In this document: positions 28,459-39,134 of the stretch, in pieces
Layout: every line of letters begins with the position of its first letter
Position numbering within the stretch: position 1 is the stretch's first letter
Source of the DNA: Oceanospirillaceae bacterium
GTDB taxonomy: Bacteria; Pseudomonadota; Gammaproteobacteria; Pseudomonadales; Balneatricaceae
Reading direction: 5' to 3'
DNA length: 64,000 nt
Assembly (NCBI GenBank): GCA_013373085.1
Contig: JABXIM010000036.1
Coordinates: forward strand, 62,001 to 126,000
Translations under genes and position numbers: made by a program
Notes under the pieces: generated by a model
What the model was told of the DNA's origin: nothing
Databases searched by the model: none
What the model saw: only the letters and a program-made list of their open reading frames with translations

Positions 28459-29016
28459 TTACTTACGTATGAATTTATTGCTTCCGATGTCCCGAATCTG
28501 CGTCGGACGCGACAGCCCCCCCAGCTTGCCGGGCAAGATATAGTCAAGCCCGGAGCCGAAGTAGGTGCTTACCCTCAACTTGGACCTCGCGGGAGGGGCG
28601 GCACTCGGATTCGCCGATGTCGAAACGACGGGACCACCGTAGGCCTGACACAGGGCGCGGACACCAGGGTGGTCGCTGACGCGAACCGCGACACTGTTAT
28701 GATGACCCTTGACCCAGTCGGGGATCCAGTCGGCCAGATCAGGCAACAACCAGGTTACCGGCCCCGGCCAGCTGTCGGCCAGTTGCAGCCGCTGCGCACT
28801 ATCGAGGCCCACCAGCAACGGCTGTATCTGCGACATGTCCGCCGCCACCAGAATGAGTCCCTTGTGCATTGGACGACGCTTCAACTGCAGCAGCCGCCGC
28901 ACTGCGTCTTCGTCGAAGGGATCGCACCCCAGGCCCCAGACCGCTTCCGTTGGATACGCGATGACGCCACCGCTCTCGATTGCACGCACCGCCTGATTCA
29001 GATGCCAGAAATTCAT
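28459..29016 (-). CDS. tsaC: Threonylcarbamoyl-AMP synthase (YrdC domain)
   Basis: 185 residues, so the short TsaC type without the Sua5 C-terminal domain. ATP and threonine site motifs are seen: PTEAVWGLGCDP, KRRPMHKGLI (residues about 46-55), LPDLADW and the end segment VSTSANPSAAPP. It makes the threonylcarbamoyl-adenylate used for t6A37 in ANN-decoding tRNAs. It lies downstream of dprA in the same direction, 33 bp apart. Confidence 0.94.
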   Translation of the reverse strand: MNFWHLNQAVRAIESGGVIAYPTEAVWGLGCDPFDEDAVRRLLQLKRRPMHKGLILVAADMSQIQPLLVGLDSAQRLQLADSWPGPVTWLLPDLADWIPDWVKGHHNSVAVRVSDHPGVRALCQAYGGPVVSTSANPSAAPPARSKLRVSTYFGSGLDYILPGKLGGLSRPTQIRDIGSNKFIRK

Positions 29017-29049
29017 ATTGAATGTTTTGAGCCAGCAGGGCGTCCACCG

Positions 29050-30156
29050 CTACCGACGCAGGTATCCGCCGGCCACGGGTTCGATCACGCCCTTGAGTTC
29101 CAGGGAAACCAGCAGTGGCATCAGCTCCGGTGCAGCAAGCCCGGTTAGCATCACCAGCTGGTCGATACTGGCGACATCATAACCCATTTTCTCCAGCAAG
29201 TTGGCCTCCTCAGCCGAGAGCCCGGCGGCGGGTGACACCGCCTCGGACACCGGTAGGTAGCTACCAAGCAGGGCGCCGAGTTGCTCGATTACATGCTCCA
29301 CGGTTTCGACCAGTACCGCACCCTCGCGTATCAGGCGGTGACAGCCATGGGCGGAAGGGTTATGAATGGTGCCTGGAATGGCGAACACTTCGCGCCCCTG
29401 CTCCATTGCCAGTCGTGCGGTAATCAACGAGCCACTGCGCGGTGCCGCCTCCACCACCAGTACGCCGGCGCTGAGACCGCTGATGATACGGTTACGGCGG
29501 GGAAAGTTGCTCGCCACCGGCGCCGAGCCGGGCAGACATTCCGAAACCCAGGCACCACCGGCATCCAGAATCGCCGAGGCCAGTGCGCCGTGCCGGCGCG
29601 GATACACCTGGTCGAGGCCGGTAGCAAACACCGCAACGGTGGCAGCTTCGCGGTCGACCGCCGCCTGATGGGCGGCGCCGTCGATTCCCAGCGCCAGTCC
29701 GCTGGTAATCACCAGGCCCGCTTCGCTCAGGGCCCTGGCGAAGGCATAGGCGTTGGCGGCACCGGCACGACTGGCATGGCGGCTGCCGACCAGCGCCAGC
29801 TGCGGCAGGTACAGAGGATCGCTGGCACCGCGAACGAAAAGGACAGGTGGCGGATCGGGTATTTCCCGAAGCAGAGTGGGGTAGTCGGGCGCATTGAGGC
29901 ACAAACAGGAGGCGGCATGCGCATCGAGCCACTCGAGACAACGCTGCAGCCGGTCGCTGCGCTCGCCACGGTTGGCCGCCAGCGCCTCCAGGGCACGGAC
30001 GGTATCCACCCTGGCACCGGTCAGCTTCAGCGCGGCAGGGTCGGCCTGGAGTAGGCTAGAAGGAGGGATGCCGGCCGCTGCAAGCCTTTTCAGTCCTACA
30101 GCGCCGATTCCCGGCAGGAGGCTTGCAGCGATCCAGTCCCTTGGATCGCTGCTCAT
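29050..30156 (-). CDS. dprA: DNA processing protein DprA (Smf)
   Basis: 368 residues. The Rossmann-like core has GSRHASRAGA, SGLALGIDGAAHQAA, FATGLDQVYPRRH, SECLPGSAPVASNFPRRNRI and GSLITARLAMEQGREVFAIPG, the full DprA signature. A C-terminal winged-helix (DLA-like, from about 305) follows. DprA loads RecA on incoming single-stranded DNA in natural transformation. Presence alone does not prove competence. Encoded just after the LysM protein gene. Confidence 0.95.
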   Translation of the reverse strand: MSSDPRDWIAASLLPGIGAVGLKRLAAAGIPPSSLLQADPAALKLTGARVDTVRALEALAANRGERSDRLQRCLEWLDAHAASCLCLNAPDYPTLLREIPDPPPVLFVRGASDPLYLPQLALVGSRHASRAGAANAYAFARALSEAGLVITSGLALGIDGAAHQAAVDREAATVAVFATGLDQVYPRRHGALASAILDAGGAWVSECLPGSAPVASNFPRRNRIISGLSAGVLVVEAAPRSGSLITARLAMEQGREVFAIPGTIHNPSAHGCHRLIREGAVLVETVEHVIEQLGALLGSYLPVSEAVSPAAGLSAEEANLLEKMGYDVASIDQLVMLTGLAAPELMPLLVSLELKGVIEPVAGGYLRR

Positions 30157-30168
30157 AATGGCTGTTTA

Positions 30169-31206
30169 TCAGAGTCCCGGTTCGTAAACCTTGTCGCCGA
30201 CCGACATCACGTTGGTGGCGTTCAGTACCAGGCCGTAGCTGACCTTGTCGAAGACCTTGAACAGCATCATCAGTCCGGCATGCTCGTCCGGCAGCGCAAC
30301 CAGTTCGCCGGTGATCGGATCCCGCACCATTTCGCCCGCGCGGTAAATCGACATCACATTGCCGGGCTCGACGTTGTTGCGGGCGCCGACATTGACCGCC
30401 ACGGCATTGAACTCACCGATCTTGGCGACACCGCCCAGTACCGACAGGATCTGCCCTTCGGTGCCTTCCGGAACCGGTGACGGCTGGAACAGCGACTGGA
30501 TGCGGCTTTCTTCGATCGGCAGCACACGGTCCAGCACCCGCACTTCCTCGCGGGTCTTCTTGAGGTCCAGTGTCAGGATGTCGTCCTTGCGCGCCGGAAT
30601 CTCGGTATCGGCGATTTTCAGCATTTCGTAGCCGAGGAACTCACCGGTATTCGGGTCGCGATACTCGCGCGAGGCCCGGTAGATCGCCTGAATCGGCTCC
30701 TCGGACTTCAATTCGCCGCGGGCATAAACACGGTCGCCGGCACCGGCGATGATGCTCTCGTTGCGACCGCCAACGACGTAAGGGGCGGTTTTGAGCAGGT
30801 CCTCGTTGGCGACCAGATGATCGCTGAGGAAGGCGATGATGTCCTTGAGCGGAATCGCCGGAACGGCATCCTCCAGCGGAGACACGCGCGCGCGCGGCCC
30901 TAGGCGAGTGGTGCCGGGCTTGAGCGACAGCCGCGGCTGGCCGTCGACCCAGGTCAGGTAGATAATGTCACCGGGGTAGATCAGGTGTGGATTGAAAATC
31001 TGCGGGTTGACCTCCCAGACGCTGGGCCACTGCCAGGGGTGGGACAAAAAGCGGCCCGAAATGTCCCACAGGGTATCGCCCTTCACGACCACATACTGGG
31101 TCGGATGGTCCTCCCGTAACTGAATGACGTCGCTGCGTACCTCCGCATTGGCGACCGAGACGGTGAGAAGCAGACAGGTTAGCAGTCCGCACAGCAGTTT
31201 CTTCAT
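30169..31206 (-). CDS. Periplasmic LysM-domain protein
   Basis: 345 residues from the ATG at 31206, which is preceded by AAGGGA and opens a signal peptide (MKKLLCGLLTCLLLTVSVANA). The LysM peptidoglycan-binding domain is at about residues 32-80 (QYVVVKGDTLWDISGRFL; NPHLIYPGDIIYL). The remaining 250 residues form a conserved domain with no recognised catalytic residues. The gene sits between dprA and def, divergent from def, as in Pseudomonas. Likely a cell-wall-associated structural protein. Confidence 0.9.
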   Translation of the reverse strand: MKKLLCGLLTCLLLTVSVANAEVRSDVIQLREDHPTQYVVVKGDTLWDISGRFLSHPWQWPSVWEVNPQIFNPHLIYPGDIIYLTWVDGQPRLSLKPGTTRLGPRARVSPLEDAVPAIPLKDIIAFLSDHLVANEDLLKTAPYVVGGRNESIIAGAGDRVYARGELKSEEPIQAIYRASREYRDPNTGEFLGYEMLKIADTEIPARKDDILTLDLKKTREEVRVLDRVLPIEESRIQSLFQPSPVPEGTEGQILSVLGGVAKIGEFNAVAVNVGARNNVEPGNVMSIYRAGEMVRDPITGELVALPDEHAGLMMLFKVFDKVSYGLVLNATNVMSVGDKVYEPGL

Positions 31207-31292
31207 ACCCAGTTCCCTTGTTTTGGCTGCCTCAGCACCTACAACCGATCGTTCCAAGGCCTACGGCGCAATGCATTGAGCGATGATATCAG

Positions 31293-31298
31293 TATAAT
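31293..31298 (+). promoter_or_regulatory. Candidate -10 box for the def operon
   Basis: A consensus TATAAT 60 bp before the def start codon. No good -35 at 16-18 bp is visible, so the call rests on the -10 match only. The same 150-bp gap must hold the promoter for the divergent LysM gene. Confidence 0.35.
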
Positions 31299-31357
31299 AG
31301 GCTGATAGTTCAATTTCGCCATTCATAGCGCACTTTGCAACCCTGTAAACGGACCCC

Positions 31358-31873
31358 ATGGCAAAACTAACCATCCTAGAGTTCCCCGATCCGCGCCTGC
31401 GCACGATCGCCGAGCCGGTCGAGCAGGTCACCGACGAGATCCGTCAGCTGATCGATGACATGTTCGAAACCATGTACGACGCCCCCGGCATCGGTCTGGC
31501 GGCCACCCAGATCAACGTGCACCTGCGGGTCATTACCATCGATATCTCGGAAGACCGCAGCGAACCGCTGGTCCTGATCAATCCCAGCTACGAAGTGCTG
31601 GATCAGGAGCTTGATCAGATGCAGGAAGGCTGCCTGTCCGTACCCGGCTTCTACGAGAACGTCACCCGTCCAAACCACATCCTGGTCAAAACGCTGGACC
31701 GTGACGGCAATCCGATCGAGTTCGAAGCCCGCGACCTGCTGGCGGTCTGTGTACAACACGAGATCGATCACCTGGACGGCAAGCTGTTCGTCGATTATCT
31801 GTCTCCGCTCAAGCGTAACCGCATCCGCGGCAAGCTGGAGAAGAAGCACCGTCTCGAGCACCAGGCGGTCTAA
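31358..31873 (+). CDS. def: Peptide deformylase
   Basis: 171 residues with the three deformylase motifs: [16 protein letters not shown] (metal-binding Cys) and QHEIDHLDG (metal-binding His pair and catalytic Glu). Removes the N-formyl group from new proteins. First gene of the def-fmt-rsmB-trkA-trkH run; a terminator-like hairpin separates it from fmt. Confidence 0.97.
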   Translation: MAKLTILEFPDPRLRTIAEPVEQVTDEIRQLIDDMFETMYDAPGIGLAATQINVHLRVITIDISEDRSEPLVLINPSYEVLDQELDQMQEGCLSVPGFYENVTRPNHILVKTLDRDGNPIEFEARDLLAVCVQHEIDHLDGKLFVDYLSPLKRNRIRGKLEKKHRLEHQAV

Positions 31874-31896
31874 GGGACCGTGCTTACGAAGAATTG

Positions 31897-31926
31897 ACAG
31901 GTCTGCCCCGCGCAGGCCTGTTTTTT
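31897..31926 (+). terminator. Intrinsic terminator between def and fmt
   Basis: Stem ACAGG-T-CTGC pairs with GCAG-G-CCTGT and runs straight into six T residues (31921-31926). It has the form of a rho-independent terminator, placed 17 bp before the fmt start, whose Shine-Dalgarno (GGGAG) follows the T-run. It would make def expression higher than the downstream genes, or act as an attenuator. Confidence 0.75.
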
Positions 31927-31942
31927 GATGGGAGCCCCACCA

Positions 31943-32896
31943 ATGCCCGAGCCGCTGAACATCGTCTTCGCCGGCACCCCCGATTTCGCCGCGGCCAGCC
32001 TGCAGGCGCTGCTCGACAGCCCGCATCGCGTAATCGCTGTTTACACTCAGCCAGACCGCCCTGCCGGTCGCGGCCGTAAGCTGACACCCAGCCCGGTGAA
32101 GCGCCTTGCGCTGGAACACGGCATCGAAGTGCGCCAGCCGCTGTCGCTCAGGGATGCCGATGCCCAGGCCGAACTGGCGGCGCTGAAACCCGATCTGATG
32201 GTGGTGGTCGCCTACGGCCTGTTGCTGCCCAAGGCCGTGCTGGAAACCCCGCGCCTGGGCTGCATCAATGTCCATGCCTCCCTGCTGCCGCGCTGGCGCG
32301 GCGCCGCGCCGATTCACCGCGCGGTGCTGGCCGGCGACACCGAAACCGGGGTCACCATCATGCAGATGGACGAGGGGCTCGACACCGGCGACATGCTACT
32401 CAAGGCCCGCTGCACGATCGGCGAGCAGGAATCCAGTGGCGAACTGCATGACCGCCTCGCCGTAATCGGCGCCCGCGCGCTCAGCGAATGTCTCGCCGCT
32501 ATCGGTGACGGCAGCATAACGCCTGAGCCACAGGATGACAGTCTTGCGAGCTATGCTCACAAGCTAGAGAAACAGGAAGGCGAACTGGATTGGCGGCAGC
32601 CGGCCGCCGCGCTGGCGCGCAAGGTGCGGGGGCTGTCCCCCTGGCCGGTGGCCTTTACCCGGCTCGGCCAGGACAACCTGCGGGTATGGTCCGCCATCGC
32701 GCTGGACAAGCCGGCTGAGGCACTTCCGGGCACCATCATCGGCGCCGACAAGGACGGCATCCAGGTCGCCTGCGGCGAGGGCGTGCTGAGCCTGACACAG
32801 GTACAGTTGCCCGGCGGCAAGGCGCTGGATGCAGCTGCGACGCTCAATGCGCGTCGCGACACCTTCGCCATCGGCACACGGCTGGGCAGCGCATGA
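31943..32896 (+). CDS. fmt: Methionyl-tRNA formyltransferase
   Basis: 317 residues from the ATG at 31943, preceded by GGGAG at 9-nt spacing; an upstream in-frame ATG at 31925 lies inside the terminator and lacks an RBS. Formyl-transferase core: [15 protein letters not shown], the catalytic region [20 protein letters not shown] and DTGDMLL. The C-terminal tRNA-binding domain starts near 205. It formylates initiator Met-tRNA. It overlaps rsmB by 4 bp (ATGA). Confidence 0.96.
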   Translation: MPEPLNIVFAGTPDFAAASLQALLDSPHRVIAVYTQPDRPAGRGRKLTPSPVKRLALEHGIEVRQPLSLRDADAQAELAALKPDLMVVVAYGLLLPKAVLETPRLGCINVHASLLPRWRGAAPIHRAVLAGDTETGVTIMQMDEGLDTGDMLLKARCTIGEQESSGELHDRLAVIGARALSECLAAIGDGSITPEPQDDSLASYAHKLEKQEGELDWRQPAAALARKVRGLSPWPVAFTRLGQDNLRVWSAIALDKPAEALPGTIIGADKDGIQVACGEGVLSLTQVQLPGGKALDAAATLNARRDTFAIGTRLGSA

Positions 32897-34197
32897 ACCT
32901 GCGTGCGCTCGCCGCCCAGGCCCTGGCACCGCTGCTGCTGCACCGCGGTTCACTCAACGCCTCATTGCCCGCGGCCCTTGCCCTGTGCGAACCGAGAGAT
33001 CGGCCACTGCTGCAGCAACTCTGCTACGGCACGCTGCGCTACGAGCCTCGGTTGTCACGGATTGCCGACCGCCTGCTGAAAAAGCCCTTTCGCGAACGGG
33101 ACGCCGATGTCAGGGCGCTGTTGCTGATCGGCCTGTACCAGCTCGATCAGAGTCGGGTCGCGCCACACGCGGCCATCAGCGAAACCGTCGCCGCCACCGA
33201 AGCCCTTGGCAAGGACTGGGCCCGGGGTCTGATCAATGCCGTGCTGCGAAACTTCCAGCGCCAGCGCGACGACCTGCTGGCGTCGCTCGCCGACGATGAC
33301 AGCTTCCGCTTCAACCACCCGGGCTGGATGATCGAAAAGCTGCGGCATAACTGGCCGGATGACTGGCAGCAGATCCTCGCCGCCAACGACGAACCGGCAC
33401 CGATGACACTGCGGGTCAACCTGGGCCGTGTCAGCCGGGAGGAATACCGGTCGCAACTCGCCGCCGCCGGCATCGATGCCGTACCCGGCTCGCTGTCGCC
33501 GGCGTCGCTGTACCTTGCCGAGCCCTGCGACGTCAGCCAGTTGCCGGGATTCGCCGATGGCCTGGTCAGCGTGCAGGACGAGGCAGCCCAGCTGGCGGCC
33601 GAGCTGCTGCAGCCGCACCGCGGTGAGCGGGTGCTGGACGCCTGCGCCGCGCCCGGCGGCAAGCTGTGTCACCTGCTCGAGCTGGAACCGGGACTGGCAG
33701 CCGTCGACGCGGTGGAAGTCGATGCCGGACGTGCCGAACGCATTCGCGAAAACCTTGCCCGTATTGGCGTCGGCTGCAACCTGCATATCGGCGACGCCGC
33801 GGAGCAGGACTGGTGGGACGGACAGACGTACGACCGCATACTGCTCGACGCGCCCTGCAGCGCCTCCGGCGTGATCCGGCGTCACCCCGACATCAAGTAC
33901 CTGCGCCGTAACGAAGACCTCAAGACACTGGCGGAGCTGCAGTTACGAATACTGCAGAACTGCTGGAGCATGCTTCGCCCCGGAGGTCGACTGCTATACG
34001 CCACCTGCTCAATTTTCCCGCAGGAGAACGAGCGCGTGCTGACACGCTTTCTCAAGGCGACCCCCTCGGCCTCCGAGGTGGTGCTTGAGGTGCCCTGGGG
34101 CCAGTCCCGGCCCGTGGGGCGCCAGTTGTTTCCGCAACAGGGCGGACAGGACGGCTTCTACTACGCTTTCCTGCAGAAGGATTCGGACAAGCCATGA
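32893..34197 (+). CDS. rsmB: 16S rRNA m5C967 methyltransferase
   Basis: 434 residues. The N-terminal NusB-like RNA-binding domain (1-140, [20 protein letters not shown]) is followed by an AdoMet methyltransferase with [31 protein letters not shown] and the catalytic Cys in TCSIFPQEN. Methylates C967 of 16S rRNA. Overlaps trkA by 4 bp, so fmt-rsmB-trkA are a tightly coupled set. Confidence 0.96.
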   Translation: MNLRALAAQALAPLLLHRGSLNASLPAALALCEPRDRPLLQQLCYGTLRYEPRLSRIADRLLKKPFRERDADVRALLLIGLYQLDQSRVAPHAAISETVAATEALGKDWARGLINAVLRNFQRQRDDLLASLADDDSFRFNHPGWMIEKLRHNWPDDWQQILAANDEPAPMTLRVNLGRVSREEYRSQLAAAGIDAVPGSLSPASLYLAEPCDVSQLPGFADGLVSVQDEAAQLAAELLQPHRGERVLDACAAPGGKLCHLLELEPGLAAVDAVEVDAGRAERIRENLARIGVGCNLHIGDAAEQDWWDGQTYDRILLDAPCSASGVIRRHPDIKYLRRNEDLKTLAELQLRILQNCWSMLRPGGRLLYATCSIFPQENERVLTRFLKATPSASEVVLEVPWGQSRPVGRQLFPQQGGQDGFYYAFLQKDSDKP

Positions 34198-35570
34198 AAA
34201 TCATCCTGTTGGGCGCCGGCCAGGTCGGCGGAACCGTGGCCGAGCATCTGGCCATCGAAGCGAACGACATCACCATCGTCGACTCCGACCCCGGCCGCCT
34301 GCGGGAACTGCAGGACCGGCTGGATATCCGCACCGTCGAGGGCAAGGCCTCCTATCCGAGCGTGCTCGAGCGCGCCGGTGCCCAGGACGCCGACATGCTG
34401 ATCGCCGTTACCAACAGTGACGAGGTCAACATGATCGCCTGTCAGCTGGCGCACACCCTGTTCAACGTGCCGACCAAGATCGCTCGCGTGCGCGAACACG
34501 ACTATCTGCGCAAGGGCGGCGAGATTTTCAAGAACCAGGCGATTCCGGTCGATGTACTGATCAGTCCGGAATTGCTGGTCACGCGGCACATCCAGCGATT
34601 GCTGCAGCACCCCGGCGCGTTGCAGGTGCTGGACTTCGCCGAAGGGCAGGCTCAGCTGGTCGCGGTCAAGGCTTACTACGGCGGCCCGCTGGTCGGACGC
34701 GAGATTTCCTACCTGCGAGCCCATATGCCCGCAGTGGATACGCGCGTAGCGGCGATTTTCCGCCAGGACCGCCCGATCATCCCGCAGGGCAACACGGTGA
34801 TAGAGGCCGATGACGAAGTCTTCTTCATCGCCGCCCGCCGCGACATCCGTTCGGTCATGAGCGAGCTGCGCCGTCTCGACAATCCCTACAAACGCATCAT
34901 CATCGCCGGCGGCGGCAATATCGGCGCCCGTCTGGCGGCCAGTATCGAGAGCCAGTTCCAGGTCAAGATCATCGAGCGCAACATTCAGCGCTGCAACCTG
35001 CTGGCGAAGTCGCTGGACAAGACCATTGTCCTGCACGGCAGCGTGTCCGACCGCGACCTGCTGGTCGAGGAGAACATCGAGGATACCGACGTCTTCCTGG
35101 CACTGACCAACGATGACGAGGCCAACATCATGGCCTCGATGCTGGCCAAGCGCCTCGGCGCCCGCACCGTGATGACACTGATTAACAATCCGGCCTATGT
35201 CGATCTGGTGCAGGGTGGGGTGATCGATATCGCCATCTCGCCGCAGCAGACCACCATCAGTTCGCTGCTGACTCACGTACGCCGTGGCGACGTTGCCGCC
35301 GTGCACTCGCTGCGTCGCGGCGCCGCCGAGGCGCTGGAGGCGGTCGCCCACGGAGACAAGCGCAGCTCCAAGGTGGTGGGCCGTGCGATCGAGGAAATCG
35401 ATCTGCCGCCGGGCACCACCATCGGCGCCATCATCCGCAACGATGAGGTACTCATAGCCCATGACGACGTGGTGATCGAAAACGGTGACCACGTGGTACT
35501 GTTCTTGGTCGACAAACGCCGCATACGCGAGGTCGAGCGCCTGTTCCAGGTGGGCCTCGCTTTCTTCTGA
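34194..35570 (+). CDS. trkA: Trk potassium uptake NAD-binding subunit
   Basis: 458 residues with two tandem RCK modules, each a Rossmann TrkA-N plus TrkA-C: the first starts [20 protein letters not shown], the second [20 protein letters not shown] near residue 231. It is the cytoplasmic, nucleotide-gated regulator that opens TrkH. Start overlaps the rsmB stop (ATGA); trkH follows after 15 bp. Confidence 0.97.
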   Translation: MKIILLGAGQVGGTVAEHLAIEANDITIVDSDPGRLRELQDRLDIRTVEGKASYPSVLERAGAQDADMLIAVTNSDEVNMIACQLAHTLFNVPTKIARVREHDYLRKGGEIFKNQAIPVDVLISPELLVTRHIQRLLQHPGALQVLDFAEGQAQLVAVKAYYGGPLVGREISYLRAHMPAVDTRVAAIFRQDRPIIPQGNTVIEADDEVFFIAARRDIRSVMSELRRLDNPYKRIIIAGGGNIGARLAASIESQFQVKIIERNIQRCNLLAKSLDKTIVLHGSVSDRDLLVEENIEDTDVFLALTNDDEANIMASMLAKRLGARTVMTLINNPAYVDLVQGGVIDIAISPQQTTISSLLTHVRRGDVAAVHSLRRGAAEALEAVAHGDKRSSKVVGRAIEEIDLPPGTTIGAIIRNDEVLIAHDDVVIENGDHVVLFLVDKRRIREVERLFQVGLAFF

Positions 35571-35585
35571 TCAGACGGATCTGCA

Positions 35586-37034
35586 ATGCGCTACCGGGTA
35601 ATACTAAAAATCCTCGGCATCCTGCTGATGCTGTTCAGCCTGACGATGCTGCCATCGCTGCTGATCTCCCGTTACCACCACGACGGCGCTCAGCACGCCT
35701 TTCTGGCCGGTTTCGCGATCACCCTGCTGACCGGCTTCATCTGCTGGCTGCCGGTTTACCGCGTCCACCAGGAGTTGCGCACCCGCGACGGCTTCCTGAT
35801 CACGGTTCTGTTCTGGACCGTGCTAGGCGTCTTCGGTGCGGTTCCCCTGATGCTGTCCGACGATCCACATCTCCCCGTGGTCGACGCCGTGTTCGAATCG
35901 ATTTCCGGACTGACGACAACCGGCGCCACGGTGATGACCGGCATCGATGCGCTGCCGCCGTCGATCCTGTTCTACCGCCAGCAGCTGCAGTGGCTGGGTG
36001 GCATGGGCATCATCGTGCTGGCGGTGGCGATACTGCCGATGCTTGGTATCGGGGGCATGCAGCTGTACCGCGCCGAAACGCCCGGTCCGGTCAAGGACTC
36101 CAAGCTCACGCCCCGTATCACCGAGACCGCCAAGGCGCTCTGGTATATCTATCTGTCACTGACGATCGCCTGCGCGCTGGGCTACTGGTTCGCCGGCATG
36201 ACGCCGTTCGATGCGATCGCTCACAGCTTCTCCACCGTCGCGATCGGCGGCTTCTCCACCCATGACGAGAGCATCGGCTACTTCGACAGCCCGCTGATCG
36301 AAGCCATCTGCATCTTCTTCATGGTGGTCTCCGGAATCAACTTCGGGTTGCATTACTTTGCCTGGCGCGCGCGCTCGCTGACACATTATTTCACCGATCC
36401 GGAATTCCGCTTTTATCTGGGGCTGCTGGTCGTGGTCACGCTGATATCGCTGTTCGCGCTGGTTCTGACCAACACCTACCAGCCCAACGAAGCGCTCCGT
36501 CGCGCCACTTTCATGGTGGTCTCGATCGCCACCACCACCGGATTCGCCACCGCCGACTTCGCCCACTGGCCGGTCATGCTGCCGTTCATGCTGTTCGTGA
36601 TGGCGTTCGTCGGCGGCTGCGCCGCGTCGACCGGCGGCGGCATGAAGGTCATCCGCATTCTGTTGATCCTCAAGCAGGGGTATCGCGAGATCAAACGGCT
36701 GGTACACCCCAACGCCATCTTCCCGGTGAAGATCGGCAACAAGCCGATCTCCGACCGGGTGCTGGAAGCGGTCTGGGGGTTCTTTTCGGTCTACATGATC
36801 GTATTCGTGCTGATGCTGGTCGCGCTGCTCGGCACCGGGCTCGACCAGGTCACCGCCTGGTCGGCGGTCGGCGCCACGCTCAACAACCTCGGCCCGGGGC
36901 TGGGTGGCGTCTCGACCCACTTCGCCGACATCAACGATACCGCAAAGTGGATCCTCTGCTTTGCGATGCTGCTCGGGCGCCTCGAGGTCTTTACGCTGCT
37001 GGTCCTGTTCACGCCGATCTTCTGGCGGCGGTAA
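35586..37034 (+). CDS. trkH: Trk potassium uptake membrane protein
   Basis: 482 residues, polytopic, with the four pore-loop segments of the TrkH/KtrB family: ISGLTTTGATVMTG, STVAIGGFSTHDESIGYF, IATTTGFATADF and TLNNLGPGLGGV. It forms the K+ channel gated by TrkA. End of the def-trkH run, convergent with the lpxL-like gene. Confidence 0.97.
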   Translation: MRYRVILKILGILLMLFSLTMLPSLLISRYHHDGAQHAFLAGFAITLLTGFICWLPVYRVHQELRTRDGFLITVLFWTVLGVFGAVPLMLSDDPHLPVVDAVFESISGLTTTGATVMTGIDALPPSILFYRQQLQWLGGMGIIVLAVAILPMLGIGGMQLYRAETPGPVKDSKLTPRITETAKALWYIYLSLTIACALGYWFAGMTPFDAIAHSFSTVAIGGFSTHDESIGYFDSPLIEAICIFFMVVSGINFGLHYFAWRARSLTHYFTDPEFRFYLGLLVVVTLISLFALVLTNTYQPNEALRRATFMVVSIATTTGFATADFAHWPVMLPFMLFVMAFVGGCAASTGGGMKVIRILLILKQGYREIKRLVHPNAIFPVKIGNKPISDRVLEAVWGFFSVYMIVFVLMLVALLGTGLDQVTAWSAVGATLNNLGPGLGGVSTHFADINDTAKWILCFAMLLGRLEVFTLLVLFTPIFWRR

Positions 37035-37042
37035 GGGCCAGC

Positions 37043-37079
37043 TGACGCGTCGCGCCCAACCGCTGGCGCGTCACCTTTT
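37043..37079 (+). terminator. Candidate terminator after trkH
   Basis: TGACGCG (37043-37049) pairs with CGCGTCA (37067-37073), followed by CCTTTT. The right arm includes the stop codon of the convergent lpxL-like gene. The 17-nt loop makes it weaker than typical. Confidence 0.4.
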
Positions 37080-37991
37080 CCCGTATCGCTTCGGCTGCCC
37101 CTCCGGCCGCTCGCTGAAACGACGGTATTCCCACTGATATTGCTCTGGCAGGGCGCGGACACAGGCCTCGACCGAACGGTTCATCGCCGCTGCACCTTTT
37201 TCCAGATCGCGATCGCCGATGCCATCCTCCGCATCGCGAAAGAAAACTTCATAGCCTTCACCTTTGGGCAGCCGCTTGGCATATCCGCAGATGACCCGCG
37301 CGCCGGTCTGACGCGCCAGTTGCGGCACCAGCTTCATGGTCAGCGCGTCGATGCCGAAGAAGGGCGCGAAAACACCACCGGAACGTTCCGGCTGCTGGTC
37401 CGGCAATATGCCGACCATCTCGCCGCGCTTGAGCGCTTTCATCACCGTGCGCACGCCAGAGGCGTTGGCCGGCGCCATCGTGCTGCCGAGACGGGCACGC
37501 CGACGCAGGATCAGATCGTCGATCAGTTTCAGCTGCGGCGGTTTGTACATGGCGGTGAAGGGCCGGTAGCGATTGGATACATAGAGGTTGAGGAGTTCCC
37601 AATTACCCAGGTGGGGCGCCATCAGGATAACGCCGCGCCCCTCGGCCAGGGCGTCACGTACCACGCATTCGTCATGCACGTCGCGGATTTTGGCCAGGCT
37701 GCGCTCTGGCGACCAGAACCAGGACATGCCCATCTCCGCACTGGTGCAGCCAGTCTGCTCAAGGCTTTCCGCCGCCAGGTGGTCGCGCGCGTCATCGTCC
37801 AGCTCCGGGAAGCAGAGCTCCAGATTGCGCCAGGTATTGGCAGCAAGCTTGCCGCCGCGGTTACGCGCCTGCCGGCGCCCGAGCCAGCCGCCGAGTCCGT
37901 GCGCCCACCTCAGGGGCAGCAGGGCCAGCAGGCCAAGCGTTGCGATCACCAATGCCGCTTTCAGATTGTCCAGCACGGGAGCTCCCATCAT
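37071..37991 (-). CDS. Lipid A acyltransferase (LpxL/HtrB family)
   Basis: 306 residues with one N-terminal membrane helix (about 10-28) and the acyltransferase HX4E motif in APHLGNWE (H127/E132), then PDQQPERSGGVFAPFFG and the C-terminal YQWEYRRFSERPEG. It transfers a secondary acyl chain to lipid A on the inner face of the inner membrane. The place between glyQ and trkH recalls the Pseudomonas PA0011 locus. Which acyl position is modified cannot be told from sequence. Confidence 0.9.
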   Translation of the reverse strand: MMGAPVLDNLKAALVIATLGLLALLPLRWAHGLGGWLGRRQARNRGGKLAANTWRNLELCFPELDDDARDHLAAESLEQTGCTSAEMGMSWFWSPERSLAKIRDVHDECVVRDALAEGRGVILMAPHLGNWELLNLYVSNRYRPFTAMYKPPQLKLIDDLILRRRARLGSTMAPANASGVRTVMKALKRGEMVGILPDQQPERSGGVFAPFFGIDALTMKLVPQLARQTGARVICGYAKRLPKGEGYEVFFRDAEDGIGDRDLEKGAAAMNRSVEACVRALPEQYQWEYRRFSERPEGQPKRYGKR

Positions 37992-38121
37992 CGTCCGTTA
38001 CGGGTCGGGGCATTATATCCGATTCAGCGCCGACCACCCGTCCGGTAGGCCATTTGCTTCCCGAAACGTTAGTAGCTGCGCCGATAGGGTCGATTGGCCT
38101 CAGTTTTGCGCCGATTTCCTG

Positions 38122-38127
38122 TATAAT
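38122..38127 (+). promoter_or_regulatory. Candidate -10 box for glyQS
   Basis: A consensus TATAAT, preceded directly by TG, lies 33 bp before the glyQ start in the 168-bp divergent gap with the lpxL-like gene. No strong -35 is seen. Confidence 0.4.
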
Positions 38128-38159
38128 TCCGCTCTTATTTTGGCCAATCGACTAAGTAG

Positions 38160-39134
38160 ATGGTGATCTCCGTGACTGAAAAGGTGACCCCAGACGTCAG
38201 CACCTTCCAGGGCTTGATCCTGGCTTTGCAGCAATACTGGGCAGAGCAGGGCTGCGTCATCGTTCAGCCGCTGGATATGGAAGTTGGTGCGGGCACCTTC
38301 CATCCGGCGACCTTCCTGCGTTCCATCGGGCCCGAGACCTGGCGCTCGGCCTACGTCCAGCCCAGCCGTCGCCCGACTGACGGCCGCTATGGCGAGAACC
38401 CCAACCGCCTACAGCACTACTACCAGTTCCAGACCGTCATCAAGCCGTCACCGGACAACCTGCAGGAGCTGTACCTCGGCTCGCTCGAGCGTATCGGGCT
38501 GGACCTGAACGTCCATGACGTTCGCTTTGTAGAGGACAACTGGGAGTCGCCGACACTGGGCGCCTGGGGCCTTGGCTGGGAAGTCTGGCTCAACGGCATG
38601 GAAGTGACCCAGTTCACCTACTTCCAGCAGGCCGGTGGTCTCGAGTGCTACCCGGTTACCGGTGAGATCACCTACGGCCTCGAGCGTATTGCGATGTACC
38701 TGCAGGAAGTCGACAGCGTCTACGACCTGATCTGGACTCGCCACCCGGACGGCACCGTCGTGAGCTACGGCGACGTCTTCCACCAGAACGAAGTGGAACA
38801 ATCCACCTACAACTTCGAGCACGCCGACGTCGAGACCCTGTTCGGCAACTTCGACTTCCACGAACGCGAGTGCAACAAGCTGCTGGCCCTCGAAACGCCG
38901 CTGCCGCTGCCGGCTTACGAACAGGTGCTGAAGGCCTCCCACACCTTCAACCTGCTGGATGCCCGCCACGCCATTTCGGTTACCGAACGCCAGCGTTACA
39001 TCCTGCGCGTACGCACCCTGGCCCGCGACGTCGCCCATGCCTATTTCAATGCCCGCAAGGCGCTCGGCTTCCCGCTGGCCGACCCTGCAATCCGCGACGA
39101 AGTACTGGCTGCCTGCGCTGAGGAGAACGACTGA
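38160..39134 (+). CDS. glyQ: Glycyl-tRNA synthetase alpha subunit
   Basis: 324 residues of the bacterial alpha2-beta2 GlyRS catalytic subunit, with [40 protein letters not shown] and [13 protein letters not shown]. Two starts are possible: ATG at 38160 with a poor RBS, or GTG at 38172 preceded by GGTGAT, which would give a protein beginning at TEKVTPDV, nearer the family norm. glyS starts on the last base of the stop codon (TGATG), so both subunits are made in equal amount. Confidence 0.96.
   Translation: MVISVTEKVTPDVSTFQGLILALQQYWAEQGCVIVQPLDMEVGAGTFHPATFLRSIGPETWRSAYVQPSRRPTDGRYGENPNRLQHYYQFQTVIKPSPDNLQELYLGSLERIGLDLNVHDVRFVEDNWESPTLGAWGLGWEVWLNGMEVTQFTYFQQAGGLECYPVTGEITYGLERIAMYLQEVDSVYDLIWTRHPDGTVVSYGDVFHQNEVEQSTYNFEHADVETLFGNFDFHERECNKLLALETPLPLPAYEQVLKASHTFNLLDARHAISVTERQRYILRVRTLARDVAHAYFNARKALGFPLADPAIRDEVLAACAEEND

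Noticed and set aside
35487-35498. CCACGTGG palindrome inside trkA as a third parS site
   Set aside because: Only the 8-bp centre matches; the flanks (GA/TA) lack the GTT/AAC arms needed, and it is in coding sequence.
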